Origin: an uncultured Alistipes sp. | GTDB taxonomy: Bacteria > Bacteroidota > Bacteroidia > Bacteroidales > Rikenellaceae | DNA: 22,089 bases | Reading direction: 5' to 3' | NCBI GenBank assembly: GCA_900544265.1 | Contig: UQUQ01000035.1 | Span: 1 to 22,089, forward strand | Part shown: positions 8,210 to 17,500 of the stretch, in pieces | Position numbering within the stretch: the first letter of the stretch is position 1 | How the letters are laid out: every line of letters starts with the position of its first letter | Notes under the pieces: generated by a model | What the model was told of the DNA's origin: nothing | Seen by the model: only the letters and a program-made list of their open reading frames with translations | The model's database searches: none | Program-made: the position numbers and the translations under genes

Positions 8210-9295
8210 TCAGCGGGCCTTCGCCTCGCAGTAGGCGCAGCGGCACGTGCCGTCGGCCGCGCGGCGGAAGAGCTGGTCGACATCCTCGGTCGCCGAGATG
8301 CAGCGCCGGTTCGGGCACTCCAGCTCGTTGACGATGTACTCTTCGCTGAAGACCGGCGTGTGCGTGTAGGGACGGTTCTCGTCGGCCCATTGCAGCAGCG
8401 TGTAGATCAGCGCCATGCGCACGAACTTGCCGTTCTCGACCTGCCGGAAGTAGGCCGCACGCGGATCGTTGTCCACGGCGCGCGTGATCTCGTTCACACG
8501 CGGCAGCGGGTGGAGAATAATCATGTCCTTCTTCGCCGTCTTCAGCTTCTCGGGATCGAGCACGAAGCTGTTCTTCACGCGGTCGAACTCCTCCTCGTCG
8601 AGGAAGCGCTCCTTCTGCACACGCGTCATGTAGAGGATGTCCAGTTCGGGCATCACCTCCTCCATGGTGCGCACCTCGCGGAAGGTGATGCGCGACGAGG
8701 AGCTCATCTCGTGCAGCATGTAGTCGGGCAGGCGCAGCTCCTCCGGCGAGATGAGGATCACCTCGATGCCCTCATAGCGCGACAGCGCCTTGATGAGCGA
8801 GTGGACCGTGCGGCCGAACTTCAGGTCGCCGCAGAAGCCGATGGTCAAGTGGTCGAAGCGTCCCTTCTCGCGCTTGATCGTCAGCAGGTCCGTGAGCGTC
8901 TGCGTCGGATGGGCATGGCTGCCGTCCCCGGCGTTGATGACCGGGATGCCGGCGTACTGCGAGGCCACGAGCGGCGCCCCCTCCTTGAAGTGGCGCATAG
9001 CGATGATGTCCGCAAAGCAGCGGATCACCCGCACGGTGTCGGCCACGGTCTCGCCCTTCGAGACGGACGAGGAGTTGGCGTCCGAGAAACCGATGACCTC
9101 GCCGCCCAGTTCGAGCATCGCCGAGGTGAAGCTCAGGCGCGTGCGCGTCGAGGGTTCGTAGAAGAGCGTCGCCAGCTTCTTGCCCTTGCAGGCTTCGCGG
9201 TACTTGGCGCGGTGGGCGATGATGTCCTCCGCCAGGGAGACGATCTGCTCGGTCTCCTCGACGGTCAGATCGGTCGGATCTATCAAATGTCGCAT
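8210..9295 (-). CDS. pyrB: Aspartate carbamoyltransferase with C-terminal PyrI-type zinc domain (361 aa)
   Basis: Condenses carbamoyl phosphate and aspartate to carbamoyl aspartate. The catalytic part (residues 1 to about 306) has the carbamoyl-phosphate motif STRTR (49-53), HPTQ (129-132) and HPLPR (262-266). It is about 50 residues longer than a normal catalytic chain (about 305-310). The extra tail reads [14 protein letters not shown] and ends CRCAYCE: Cys327-x4-Cys332-x20-Cys353-x2-Cys356, closely matching the zinc domain of E. coli PyrI (CPNSNCIS, KCKYCE). The PyrI allosteric nucleotide-binding domain is absent and no pyrI lies in the window. So the protein seems to be a catalytic chain fused only to the zinc module that normally docks the regulatory chain. 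Follows pyrE by 64 bp. Confidence 0.96.
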   Translation of the reverse strand: MRHLIDPTDLTVEETEQIVSLAEDIIAHRAKYREACKGKKLATLFYEPSTRTRLSFTSAMLELGGEVIGFSDANSSSVSKGETVADTVRVIRCFADIIAMRHFKEGAPLVASQYAGIPVINAGDGSHAHPTQTLTDLLTIKREKGRFDHLTIGFCGDLKFGRTVHSLIKALSRYEGIEVILISPEELRLPDYMLHEMSSSSRITFREVRTMEEVMPELDILYMTRVQKERFLDEEEFDRVKNSFVLDPEKLKTAKKDMIILHPLPRVNEITRAVDNDPRAAYFRQVENGKFVRMALIYTLLQWADENRPYTHTPVFSEEYIVNELECPNRRCISATEDVDQLFRRAADGTCRCAYCEAKAR

Positions 9296-9359
9296 GGTTG
9301 CTTGTCTTTATCTTGTGTGTGTATGATCGGAACTTCTCTCTTCCGGCCCCGTGCCGGCA

Positions 9360-9995
9360 CTACTTCTTCATCCAGCTCTCATCCGAGGGGTTGTCGCGGA
9401 AGCGCAGCAGGCGCTCCTTGTCCTCGGGGCGGATGTATCCCTTCTCGGCGGCCACCTCGACCAGCGTGTCGAGGTTCGAGAGGCTGTAGTTGACCACCCC
9501 GGCCTCGCGCAGGCGGTCGAGCCCCTTCTTCATGCCGTAGGTGAAGATCGAAGCCACGCCCAGCACCTCGGCACCCGCCTCGCGCAGCGCCTCGACCACC
9601 TCGATGCACGAGCCGGCCGTCGAGATCAGGTCCTCGATGACAACCACCTTCTGCCCCTTCTCCAGACGGCCTTCGATGCGGTTGCCGCGCCCGTGGTCCT
9701 TCGCTCCGGAGCGGACGTAGCCCATCGGCAGGTCGAGGATCGTCGCCGTGATGGCGGCATGGGCAATGCCGGCCGTCGAGGTTCCCATGAGCACCTCGGC
9801 GTCGGGGTACTTCGTGCGCACGATCTCGGCCAGCCCGGCCTCCACATGGTTGCGCACGGCGGGAGCCGTCAGCGTCAGGCGGTTGTCGCAATAGATCGGG
9901 CTCTTGATACCGCTGGCCCAGGTGAACGGCTGCTCGGGGCGCAGGAATACCGCGCCGATCGAAAGCAGGTCTTCGGCAATTCTCTTTTCCATCAT
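9360..9995 (-). CDS. pyrE: Orotate phosphoribosyltransferase PyrE (211 aa)
   Basis: Transfers orotate to PRPP giving OMP, the substrate of PyrF. The PRPP-binding motif [13 protein letters not shown] ends at about residue 129 and the flexible catalytic loop [11 protein letters not shown] is at 99-109; the N-terminal [16 protein letters not shown] matches the orotate-site region. Length fits the family. The open frame extends upstream through the preceding gene, but homology begins at MMEKRI; the adjacent second ATG (9992) could equally be used. It lies 19 bp after the S41-like gene and 64 bp before pyrB, so these are likely co-transcribed. Confidence 0.96.
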   Translation of the reverse strand: MMEKRIAEDLLSIGAVFLRPEQPFTWASGIKSPIYCDNRLTLTAPAVRNHVEAGLAEIVRTKYPDAEVLMGTSTAGIAHAAITATILDLPMGYVRSGAKDHGRGNRIEGRLEKGQKVVVIEDLISTAGSCIEVVEALREAGAEVLGVASIFTYGMKKGLDRLREAGVVNYSLSNLDTLVEVAAEKGYIRPEDKERLLRFRDNPSDESWMKK

Positions 9996-10014
9996 ATCGT
10001 ATGCTCTGTTGAAG

Positions 10015-11187
10015 CTATTGGTTGTGTTTCGATTTTTTGGCGGCCTTCGCGGCACTCTTTGCGGCCGCTTTTTCGGCGGCTTTGGCCACGGCGGCCGAGA
10101 GTGCACCGTCGCTCGCCAGGTCGTTGGCCACCCAGCAGACCCACCCGTCGGCCCGGTCACCCACCACGGCGGGCAGCGGCAGGTCGATGGTCGCGTCGGG
10201 GATGATGCCGCCGTCGTTGAGCCCCTTGCCCTCGGCCACGCGGTACGAGCGCGCCATCGGCACGCGGCACGTCACACCGCTGCGGGGCATGTCGACCTCG
10301 CGCACGCGCTGGAAGTCGACGCATCCGGCCGTGGGCTCCGCGCCGTAGACCGTCGTCCGCGAGTTGCAGGCCCGTGCGTCGAGGATGAACTGCTCGGCCG
10401 CCGCGGCGGTCACGCCGCTCACGAGGATCGCCACCCGGCGATGCACGGACGGCATTTCGTCGAAGACGATGGGCACGACGCGCGTGTCGCTCATCGGCAC
10501 GAACTCCGTCGTGGCGCTCTCCATGCGCTGGACCAGTTCGCGGCTCCAGATGTCGCCCTGCGCTTCGGCCTCGGCGCGCACGCTGGCGAGGTTGTCCTCC
10601 GAGACGCGGATCTCCCCGCCCGTCACGGAACCCGGACGGTCGTAGACGGCCCGCAGCAGGGGTTCGTAGGCGGCATTGCAGGTGCCGTCGTTGAAGCGCA
10701 GGTCGACGATGATATTCTCGCAGGTGCCGCAGCAGGCCGCTGCCGCCTCGATCCACGAGCGCAGCTCCTCCCCCTCGTCGAACGACACGACGCGGATCAG
10801 GTAGGTTTTGCCGTCGACCTGCGTCGCCGTATTCTGCGGGGCGAATTTCGCCGAGGCGTAGGCCGACTGCGGACGCTGGTACTTCGTCATCGACGAGAGC
10901 GTCGTGCAGAGGTTGCGGTCGCCGAACCAGCCGAACAGCTCGCCTGCGGCGTCGTAACCGGCGCGTCCGTGCGCGGCGACCTCCTCTGCCAGGCGCGTCT
11001 TGAGCAGCTGGTATTCGGCGCGGTTCCCGGCCTCCATCTTCGAGGGGAAGCCGGCATAGTTCGCCTCCACCTGCCGCAGGGCGAAGTCGAAGTCGGTCAG
11101 GTGGTCATCCGTGGTGAGCTGCGCCCGCACGGGCGACAGCGCGACGACGCCGAGCGTCGTCAAAAGCAGGGTCAGCAATCTCTTCAT
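10015..11187 (-). CDS. Exported S41-family peptidase-like protein, probably catalytically inactive (390 aa)
   Basis: Signal peptide at the N-terminus ([22 protein letters not shown], cleavage near residue 22), so the protein is predicted to be exported. The C-terminal half has an S41 (tail-specific protease) core: the strand [10 protein letters not shown] (159-168), the segment [11 protein letters not shown] (257-267), YGAEPTAG (281-288) and [11 protein letters not shown] (327-337). In active S41 enzymes the segment reads T-A-S-A-x-E and the later one T-x-G-K; here the nucleophile position is Ala262 and the Lys position Cys289. The C-terminus is a low-complexity Ala/Lys tail (from about 363). 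No PDZ domain is evident. Its link to pyrimidine synthesis is unknown: it sits between a glutaredoxin-like gene and pyrE. Family assignment fairly sure, inactivity inferred. Confidence 0.82.
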   Translation of the reverse strand: MKRLLTLLLTTLGVVALSPVRAQLTTDDHLTDFDFALRQVEANYAGFPSKMEAGNRAEYQLLKTRLAEEVAAHGRAGYDAAGELFGWFGDRNLCTTLSSMTKYQRPQSAYASAKFAPQNTATQVDGKTYLIRVVSFDEGEELRSWIEAAAACCGTCENIIVDLRFNDGTCNAAYEPLLRAVYDRPGSVTGGEIRVSEDNLASVRAEAEAQGDIWSRELVQRMESATTEFVPMSDTRVVPIVFDEMPSVHRRVAILVSGVTAAAAEQFILDARACNSRTTVYGAEPTAGCVDFQRVREVDMPRSGVTCRVPMARSYRVAEGKGLNDGGIIPDATIDLPLPAVVGDRADGWVCWVANDLASDGALSAAVAKAAEKAAAKSAAKAAKKSKHNQ

Positions 11188-11216
11188 GGTCCCTATTTTT
11201 TCAGTTTCTTCCGAAT

Positions 11217-11261
11217 GTCCGGCTCTCCGGACGGCGGCCCGCACCGTGCGGACCGGTGCGG
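11217..11261 (-). other. Two adjacent perfect hairpins between the glutaredoxin-like and S41-like genes
   Basis: The first (11261-11239, minus strand) pairs CCGCACCG with CGGTGCGG across a 7-nt loop, starting 2 nt after the upstream stop codon. The second (11232-11217) is GTCCGG-AGAG-CCGGAC. Neither is followed by a U tract, so a processing or mRNA-end stabilising role is as likely as termination. Confidence 0.6.
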
Positions 11262-11263
11262 CA

Positions 11264-11530
11264 TTACGCCTCGTGCGCCTGCCGCAGGATGCGCTCCACC
11301 TCGTCGGGGTAGATGCCCCCTTCGTGGACCTTCACGCCGTTGACATAGAAGGTCGGCACGTAATAGTAGTCGTAGCTGTCGGCCACGGCGGGCTGTTCGG
11401 ACTCCTCGATCATCTCGATCGCAACGTCCGCCAGCTCGGGATGCGCGGCTTTCGCCTCGTCGATATAGCGCAGCGCCTTCTTGCAGAAGGGGCAGGTCTT
11501 CAGGTAGAACAGTTTTACGGGCAAAGACAT
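11264..11530 (-). CDS. Glutaredoxin/thioredoxin-like protein (88 aa)
   Basis: Small thioredoxin-fold protein. The redox motif CPFC is at residues 13-16 in FYLKTCPFCKKA, preceded by the first beta strand, and the cis-proline loop YYVPTFYVNG follows in the second half; the C-terminal helix is PDEVERILRQ. Length is that of a glutaredoxin. No signal peptide, so cytosolic. It is predicted to reduce disulfides or mixed thiols; partners are unknown. First gene of the stretch leading to pyrE and pyrB, separated from the S41-like gene by 76 bp holding two hairpins. The first bases upstream of its ATG are a GTTAAAR heptamer array, and its promoter is unclear. Confidence 0.88.
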   Translation of the reverse strand: MSLPVKLFYLKTCPFCKKALRYIDEAKAAHPELADVAIEMIEESEQPAVADSYDYYYVPTFYVNGVKVHEGGIYPDEVERILRQAHEA

Positions 11531-11540
11531 GGCGATAAAA

Positions 11541-11582
11541 GTTAAAAGTTAAAGGTAAAAAGTCAAAGGTTAAAGGTCCAGG
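11541..11582 (+). repeat. Heptamer array GTNAAAR, six units
   Basis: GT starts a 7-bp unit at 11541, 11548, 11555, 11562, 11569 and 11576 with no slip (for example GTTAAAA, GTTAAAG, GTAAAAA, GTCAAAG). It lies immediately upstream of the glutaredoxin-like gene and is the inverted counterpart of the array at 12001-12057. Confidence 0.85.
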
Positions 11583-11682
11583 GTTCGGTACGCCGGGCGG
11601 GCCGGGTTTTCGGTATCACGTTCGGACAAAAGCATCCTTCTGCAACCCCGCCGGGCCCGGTTCTCTTCGCCAGCGCCCCGGC

Positions 11683-11852
11683 TACCGCCAGACCCGCAGT
11701 TTCCGCCGTCGGGCCTCAACTTTCGCCGTTGAGCCACAGCTTCCGTCAGGCCCCGGGCTTCTGCCGTCACGCCTCGACCTCCGCCGGACCCGCAGCTTCC
11801 GCCGTTGAGCCACAGCTTCCGCCGAACCCCAAGTTCTCACCGCCCCCGGTTT
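11683..11852. repeat. Degenerate 18/20-bp tandem array
   Basis: On the plus strand about nine units of 20 or 18 bp follow one another, starting at 11683, 11701, 11721, 11741, 11759, 11779, 11797, 11817 and 11835. Typical units are TTCCGCCGTTGAGCCACAGC (20) and TTCCGCCGAACCCCAAGT (18). A 22-bp exact copy occurs at 11724-11745 and 11800-11821. Together with the heptamer arrays it fills most of the 517-bp gap 11531-12047, which contains no convincing gene. Confidence 0.75.
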
Positions 11853-11909
11853 CCGATAAAAACCGTGCCGTTTCGTCCGCCGGGCGGGATTTCGGGCAAA
11901 ATGCCGTAG

Positions 11910-11941
11910 TGAAGGTACGAAGGAAAAAGCAATTTTACAAC
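11910..11941 (-). promoter_or_regulatory. Possible weak promoter for the glutaredoxin-like gene to pyrB
   Basis: On the minus strand GTTG (11941-11938) precedes TACCTTCA (11917-11910) by 20 bp, an imperfect match to TTTG-N19-TAnnTTTG. It would give a leader of about 370 nt crossing the repeat array. Weak evidence; read-through from pyrF is the alternative. Confidence 0.3.
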
Positions 11942-12000
11942 TCTTTTTCGTGCGGGGCGCCGGCGCAGCGGACCGCGTTCCGTCCGCCGCCCCGTCCGTC

Positions 12001-12057
12001 ACCCTTTACCTTTCACTTTTCACCTTTTACCTTTCACTTTTTACTTATCACTTTTCC
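12001..12057 (-). repeat. Heptamer array GTRAAAR, eight units, at the pyrF 3' end
   Basis: On the plus strand AC begins a unit at 12001, 12008, 12015, 12022, 12029, 12036, 12043 and 12050, an exact 7-bp period. Read on the minus strand it is GTGATAA, GTAAAAA, GTGAAAG, GTAAAAG and so on, starting at the pyrF stop codon. Confidence 0.85.
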
Positions 12058-12779
12058 CCTTCACAAAACTCCCGCACACAGCGCCGGTAGGCCGCCACGG
12101 GGTCGGCGGCCGCCGTAATGGGCCGTCCCACGACGATGAAGTCCGAGCCGATCTCGCGGGCCCGGGCCGGGGTCGTGACACGCACCTGGTCGGCCACGTC
12201 GCCGTCGGCAAAGCGCACGCCGGGCGTCACCGTGAGGAACCCGGCCCCGCACGCCTCGTGCACCATGCCGGCCTCGAGCGGCGAGCAGACCACGCCGTCA
12301 AGCCCCGCTTCGCGGGCGTTGCGCGCATAGTGGACGATCGTCTCGTTGATCGACGCGCCGATGAGCAGCTCGCGCTGCATGCGCTCCTCGCTTGTCGAGG
12401 TGAGCTGCGTGACGGCGATCAGCAGGGGGCGCGTGCCGTCCTCGCGCGTCAGCCCCTCGCGGGCCGCGCGCATCATCTCGATGGTTCCGGCGGCGTGGAC
12501 GTTGCACATGTCCACATCGAGCCGCGACAGCACGGCCATCGCCTTGCGCACCGTGTTGGGGATGTCGTGGAGCTTCAGGTCGAGGAAGATGCGATGGCCC
12601 CGGCGCTTGATCTCGCGCACGATGGCCGGGCCCTCGGCGTAGAAGAGCTCCATGCCGATCTTCAGAAAGGGTTTGCGCGCCTCGTCGCGGAACAGGTCGA
12701 GGAAGGCGAAGGTATCCTCTGCGGACTTGAAGTCGCAGGCAATGATTACGTCGCGTTGCATAGTCGTATCGTTTTTCAT
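12048..12779 (-). CDS. pyrF: Orotidine 5'-phosphate decarboxylase PyrF (243 aa)
   Basis: Final step of UMP synthesis, decarboxylating OMP. The signature [10 protein letters not shown] holds the catalytic Asp67, Lys69 and Asp72; VIIACDF at the N-terminus and VTPGVRF and VVGRPITAA near the C-terminus are the phosphate and barrel-end motifs of the group I family of about 230-245 aa. Start chosen at [10 protein letters not shown]; in-frame ATGs at 12809 and 12761 are alternatives, the latter giving the barest fit to the family. It follows pyrD by 48 bp and is the last gene of the pyrC operon. Its stop codon lies at the edge of a heptamer repeat array. Confidence 0.96.
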   Translation of the reverse strand: MKNDTTMQRDVIIACDFKSAEDTFAFLDLFRDEARKPFLKIGMELFYAEGPAIVREIKRRGHRIFLDLKLHDIPNTVRKAMAVLSRLDVDMCNVHAAGTIEMMRAAREGLTREDGTRPLLIAVTQLTSTSEERMQRELLIGASINETIVHYARNAREAGLDGVVCSPLEAGMVHEACGAGFLTVTPGVRFADGDVADQVRVTTPARAREIGSDFIVVGRPITAAADPVAAYRRCVREFCEGEK

Positions 12780-12827
12780 TTCGTTGTATTCATTTCGTGT
12801 GCGGAGCATCCGACCTTCACGGCCGCC

Positions 12828-13739
12828 CTACTCCACGATGCCGATGATGTCGCTCAGGCGCTCGATGCCCAGGCGGCGCATCTCGTCGGGCAGCGCCTCG
12901 ATGATCACCTTCGAGGCGTAGGGGTTCACCAGATTCGCCGCCCCGACCTGCACGGCCGTGGCTCCTGCCATCATCATCTCGATGACGTCGCGCGCCGACT
13001 GCACGCCGCCGCACCCCATCACCGGGACGGAGCAGGCCCGGGCCACCTGGTAGACCATCCTCACGGCCACCGGGAAGACCGCCGGGCCCGAGAAGCCGCC
13101 CATCGTGTTGGCGATGACGGCACGCCGCCGCACCGTGTCGATGCGCATGCCCAGCAGGGTGTTTATCAGGCAGATGCCGTCGGCTCCGGCCTCCTCGCAC
13201 GCCCGGGCGATCGCGACGATGTCCGTGACGTTGGGCGAGAGCTTGATGTAGACGGGTTTCGTCGTCACGGCCTTCACGGCGCGCGTCACCTCGGCCGCCG
13301 CCTCGGGCGACGTGCCGAACGACATGCCCCCGTGCCGCACGTTGGGACACGAGACGTTGACCTCGATAATCCCCACCTGCTCCTCGCGGTCGATGCGCTC
13401 GCAGCAGTAGGCATACTCCTCGACCGAGAAGCCCGAGATGTTGGCGATGACGGGTTTGTGGAAGAACTCCTTCAGGCGCGGCAGCTCCTCGGCGATCACG
13501 TGGTCGATGCCGGGGTTCTGCAGCCCCACGGCGTTGATCATGCCCGCCGTGCACTCGGCGATGCGCGGCGTGGGGTTGCCGAAGCGCGCCTCGCGCGTCG
13601 TCCCCTTGAAGGAGAACGACCCGAGGATGTTGATGTCGTAGAAGTCGCGGAATTCGGCGCCGTAGCCGAACGTACCGCTGGCCGGGATGACCGGATTGTC
13701 CAGTCTCAGGCCGCTCAATACCACCGATGTGTCTACCAT
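12828..13739 (-). CDS. pyrD: Dihydroorotate dehydrogenase class 1B, catalytic subunit (303 aa)
   Basis: FMN enzyme that oxidises dihydroorotate to orotate, passing electrons to PyrK. The active-site base Cys131 lies in NVSCPN followed by GGMSFG, the class 1 signature; class 2 enzymes have Ser here and a membrane-binding N-terminus, which is absent. PASGTFGYG, GLQNPG and MGCGGVQSARD complete the FMN barrel motifs. The neighbouring pyrK shows it is the 1B NAD-linked heterotetramer. The ATG overlaps the end of pyrK by 7 bp, implying coupled translation. Confidence 0.96.
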   Translation of the reverse strand: MVDTSVVLSGLRLDNPVIPASGTFGYGAEFRDFYDINILGSFSFKGTTREARFGNPTPRIAECTAGMINAVGLQNPGIDHVIAEELPRLKEFFHKPVIANISGFSVEEYAYCCERIDREEQVGIIEVNVSCPNVRHGGMSFGTSPEAAAEVTRAVKAVTTKPVYIKLSPNVTDIVAIARACEEAGADGICLINTLLGMRIDTVRRRAVIANTMGGFSGPAVFPVAVRMVYQVARACSVPVMGCGGVQSARDVIEMMMAGATAVQVGAANLVNPYASKVIIEALPDEMRRLGIERLSDIIGIVE

Positions 13740-14473
13740 ACGATCTCTCCTTTCTCCAGCACGGGACCCTCCTTGCAGATGCGCTTGTTCCCGTATTTCG
13801 TTTTGCACGAGCAGCCCATGCAGGCGCCGAATCCGCAGCCCATGCGCTCCTCGAAGGAGAGCTGCCCCTGCTGCGGCACCGCCTCGGCCAGGGCCCGCAG
13901 CATCGGCAGCGGCCCGCAGGCGTAGAAGTAATCGAAGTCGGGCCGTGCGGCGTCGATGGCCGTGGTGACGAAGCCCCGGATGCCGGCCGAGCCGTCGGCC
14001 GTCGCGAGGATCACCCCGCAGCCCAGTGCGCGGAACTCCTCCGCGTAGAAGACCTCCGCGGCGGTGTTGAAGCCCAGCACCACCGTGACCGGACGCCCGG
14101 CGGCCAGCAGCTGCCGCGCCAGGTTGTAGAGCGGAGGCACGCCCACGCCGCCGCCCACGAGCAGCGGGCGCCGCACCTCGTCGCGCAGCATAAAGCCGTT
14201 GCCCAGCCCCGTGAGCAGGTCCAGCCTTTGGCCGGGTCGCATGCGGCTCATCTGCTCCGTGCCGCCGCCCACGACCTTGTAGACGAGCGTCAGCGTCCCG
14301 GCGTCATAGTCGCACACCGAGATCGGGCGGCGCAGGTAGCGCCCCTCGAGGGCGATGTTGACGAACTGCCCCGACGCCGTAATCCACTGCGTGTCGCCCT
14401 CAAGGACCATGCGCCACACGGCGTCGGTCAGCGGCTCGTTCGAGCGGATTTCGTAGATTCCCTTTTTGTACAT
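13733..14473 (-). CDS. pyrK: Dihydroorotate dehydrogenase electron-transfer subunit PyrK (246 aa)
   Basis: Carries FAD and a 2Fe-2S cluster and passes electrons from PyrD to NAD. FAD-binding motif RRPISVCD near residue 80, nucleotide-binding GGGVGVPPLY near 130, and the cluster motif Cys213-x4-Cys218-x2-Cys221-x11-Cys233 (GCGFGACMGC) match the family, though the last spacing is slightly shorter than in the well-studied Lactococcus protein. Cytosolic. It is separated from carB by 70 bp holding a strong hairpin and overlaps pyrD. Preceded by AGGAG close to the ATG. Confidence 0.95.
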   Translation of the reverse strand: MYKKGIYEIRSNEPLTDAVWRMVLEGDTQWITASGQFVNIALEGRYLRRPISVCDYDAGTLTLVYKVVGGGTEQMSRMRPGQRLDLLTGLGNGFMLRDEVRRPLLVGGGVGVPPLYNLARQLLAAGRPVTVVLGFNTAAEVFYAEEFRALGCGVILATADGSAGIRGFVTTAIDAARPDFDYFYACGPLPMLRALAEAVPQQGQLSFEERMGCGFGACMGCSCKTKYGNKRICKEGPVLEKGEIVW

Positions 14474-14494
14474 CTTCTCCTGTTTCGGTATCGT

Positions 14495-14523
14495 CCGGGC
14501 GGCGGCCGGAAGGCCGTCCCCGG
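14495..14523 (-). other. GC-rich hairpin between carB and pyrK
   Basis: On the minus strand CCGGG...CGGCC-TTCC-GGCCG...CCCGG forms an imperfect stem with a tetraloop in the 70-bp carB-pyrK gap. No U tract follows, so it is unlikely to terminate; it may separate translation or stability of the two halves of the operon. Confidence 0.5.
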
Positions 14524-14543
14524 GTCGGGATCGCTTCCGGATG

Positions 14544-17500
14544 TTATTTGGCGTCGATCGTCGAGACGCGCAGCGTGATCTCCTCCAGCACGTCGAGCAG
14601 CACCTTCACCGTCTCGAGCGCCGTGAAGACCGTCACGTTGTTCTCGACGGCCGTGCGGCGGATCTCGTAGCCGTCCAAGCGCGTGTTGTGCTGGTTGATG
14701 TCGATCGTATTGATGACGTAGCTGACATGGCCCTGGCGCAGCGAGTCGATGATCTCCGTGCTGCCCTCGCTCAACTTGCGGCGCGTGCGCGTGCGGATGC
14801 CGTGCCGCCGCAGGAATTCGGCCGTGCCGGTCGTCGCCTCGATGTTGAAGCCCAGGTCGTAGAAGCGGCGCACGAGCGGCAGCGCCTGCTCCTTGTCCTG
14901 ATCGGCGATCGTGACGAAGATCGTGCCGTAGTTCGAGACGTTCATGCCCGTGGCCTGCAGCGCCTTGTAGAGGGCGCGCGTGAGCTTGTCGTCGTAGCCG
15001 ATCGCCTCGCCCGTGGACTTCATCTCGGGCGAGAGGTAGGAGTCCATGCCGCGGATCTTCGCGAAGGAGAAGGCCGGGGCCTTGACGTACCAGCGCTCCT
15101 TCTCCCGGCCGTAGACCTCGGTGATGCCCTGCTCGCGCAGCGAATGGCCGAGGATCACCTGCGTGGCGATGTGGGCCATCTGCACGCCCGTGGACTTCGA
15201 GAGGAAGGGCACCGTGCGCGACGAGCGCGGGTTGACCTCGATGACGTAGACATCCTCCTCGCCGTCGAGGATGAACTGGATGTTGTACAGACCCACGATG
15301 CCGATGCGCAGACCCAGCCGCACCGTGTAGTCGATGATCTTGCGCTTGGCCTTCTCGCCGACGCTGAACGTCGGGTAGACGCTGATCGAGTCGCCCGAGT
15401 GGATACCCGTGCGCTCGACATGCTCCATGATGCCGGGGATGAAGACGTCGTGTCCGTCGCAGATGGCGTCGACCTCGAGCTCCTTGCCCATGATGTAGCG
15501 GTCGACGAGCACCGGCGAGTCCTCGTTGACCTCGACGGCCGTCTGCAGGTAGTGGCGCAGGCGCTCCTCGTTCGAGACGATCTGCATGGCGCGGCCGCCC
15601 AGCACGTAGCTCGGGCGCACGAGCACCGGATAGCCGATGCGGGCCGCGGCGCGCACGCCCGCCTCGATGTCCGTCACCGCCTCGGCCTCGGGCTGCGGGA
15701 TCTGCAGCTCCTCCATGATCTTCTCGAAGCAGCCGCGGTCCTCGGCGTTGCGGATCGCCTCGCAGTCGGTGCCGATGATCGGCACGCCCAGCTCGGCGAG
15801 CGGCTCGGCGAGGTTGATGGCCGTCTGGCCGCCCAGCGAGACGACGATCGCCTTCGGGTGCTCGAGGTGGATGACGTTCATCACGTCCTCGACCGTCAGC
15901 GGCTCGAAGTAGAGCTTGTCGCTGGTCGTGTAGTCCGTCGAGACGGTCTCGGGGTTGTTGTTGATGATGATCGCCTCATAGCCCGCCTTGCGGATCGACC
16001 AGATGGCGTGGACGGTCGAGTAGTCGAACTCGACGCCCTGTCCGATGCGGATCGGGCCCGAGCCGAGCACGACGATCTTCTGCTTGTCGCTCACGACCGA
16101 TTCGTTCTCGGTCTCGTAGGTCGAGTAGAAGTAGGGCACGTAGGAGGAGAACTCGCTGGCGCACGTGTCGATCATCTTGTAGACGGGGAAGATGCCGTTG
16201 CGCTCGCGCAGGCGGTACATCTCGTGCTGCGAGAGACCCCACAGCTGGCCGATGTACTTGTCGCTGAAGCCCATGCGCTTGGCGTCACGCAGCGTCTCGA
16301 CGTCCATCGGATGGTCACGCACGACGCGCTCGAACTCGACGATGTTCTTGAACTTCTCGAGGAAGAACATGTCGATCTTCGTGCGGTTGTAGATCAGCAC
16401 CAGGTCGATGCCCCCGCGAATGAGCTGCGCGATGGCATAGAGGCGGTCGTCCGTGCCGTCCTTGATGTAGGCGAGCAGCTCGTCGTTCGACCACGTGTCG
16501 AACTTCTTGTGGTAGATGTGGCAGACGCCCGTCTCGAGCGACCGCACGGCCTTGAGCAGCGACTCCTCGATCGTGCGGCCCACGGCCATCACTTCGCCCG
16601 TGGCCTTCATCTGCGTGCCGAGCTTGTTCGAGGCGTCGGAGAACTTGTCGAAGGGGAAGCGAGCGATCTTCGTCACCACGTAGTCGAGCGTCGGCTCGAA
16701 CGAGGCCGGCGTGTTGGCGATGCGAATCTCGTCGAGGGTCAGGCCCACGGCGATCTTGGCGCTGACGCGCGCGATGGGGTATCCCGAGGCCTTCGACGCG
16801 AGGGCCGACGAACGCGAGACACGGGGGTTGACCTCGATCAGGTAGTATTTGAACGAGAGGGGGTCGAGCGCGAACTGCACGTTGCAGCCCCCCTCGATCT
16901 TCAGCGCGCGGATGATCTTCAGCGCCGAGTCGCGCAGCATCTGGTACTCGCGGTTGGTGAGCGTCTGGCTCGGGGCCACGACGATCGAGTCGCCCGTGTG
17001 GATGCCCACCGGGTCGATGTTCTCCATGTTGCAGATGGCGATGGCCGTGTCGTTGCGGTCGCGGATCACCTCGTACTCGATCTCCTTGTAGCCCTTGATG
17101 CTCTTCTCGATGAGCACCTGGTGCACGGGCGAGAGGAACAGGGCGTTGCGCATCATCTCGCGCAGCTCCTGCTCGTTGTCGGCGAAGCCGCCGCCCGTGC
17201 CGCCCAGCGTGAAGGCGGGGCGCAGCACGACGGGGTAGCCGATCTGCGAGGCGATCGCCACGGCCTCCTCGGTCGACGAGGCGACCTCCGAGGGCAGCAC
17301 CGGCTCGCCGAGCGACTGGCACAGCTCCTTGAAGAGCTCGCGGTCCTCGGCTCGCTCGATCGACTCGAACGACGTACCCAGAATCTCGACCTGGCACTCC
17401 TGGAGGATGCCCTTCTTGGCCAGCTGCACCGCCAGGTTCAGACCCGTCTGTCCGCCCAGTCCCGGGACGATGGCGTCGGGACGCTCGTAGCGGATGATCT

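Noticed and set aside
7748..9493. A 581-codon plus-strand open frame over the pur promoter, the repeat array and pyrB
   Set aside because: It is made of repeat translation and antisense pyrB; no start signal or domain.
11531..12047. Insertion sequence remnant in the pyrF-glutaredoxin gap
   Set aside because: The inverted heptamer arrays look like element ends, but there is no transposase fragment and no clear target-site duplication.
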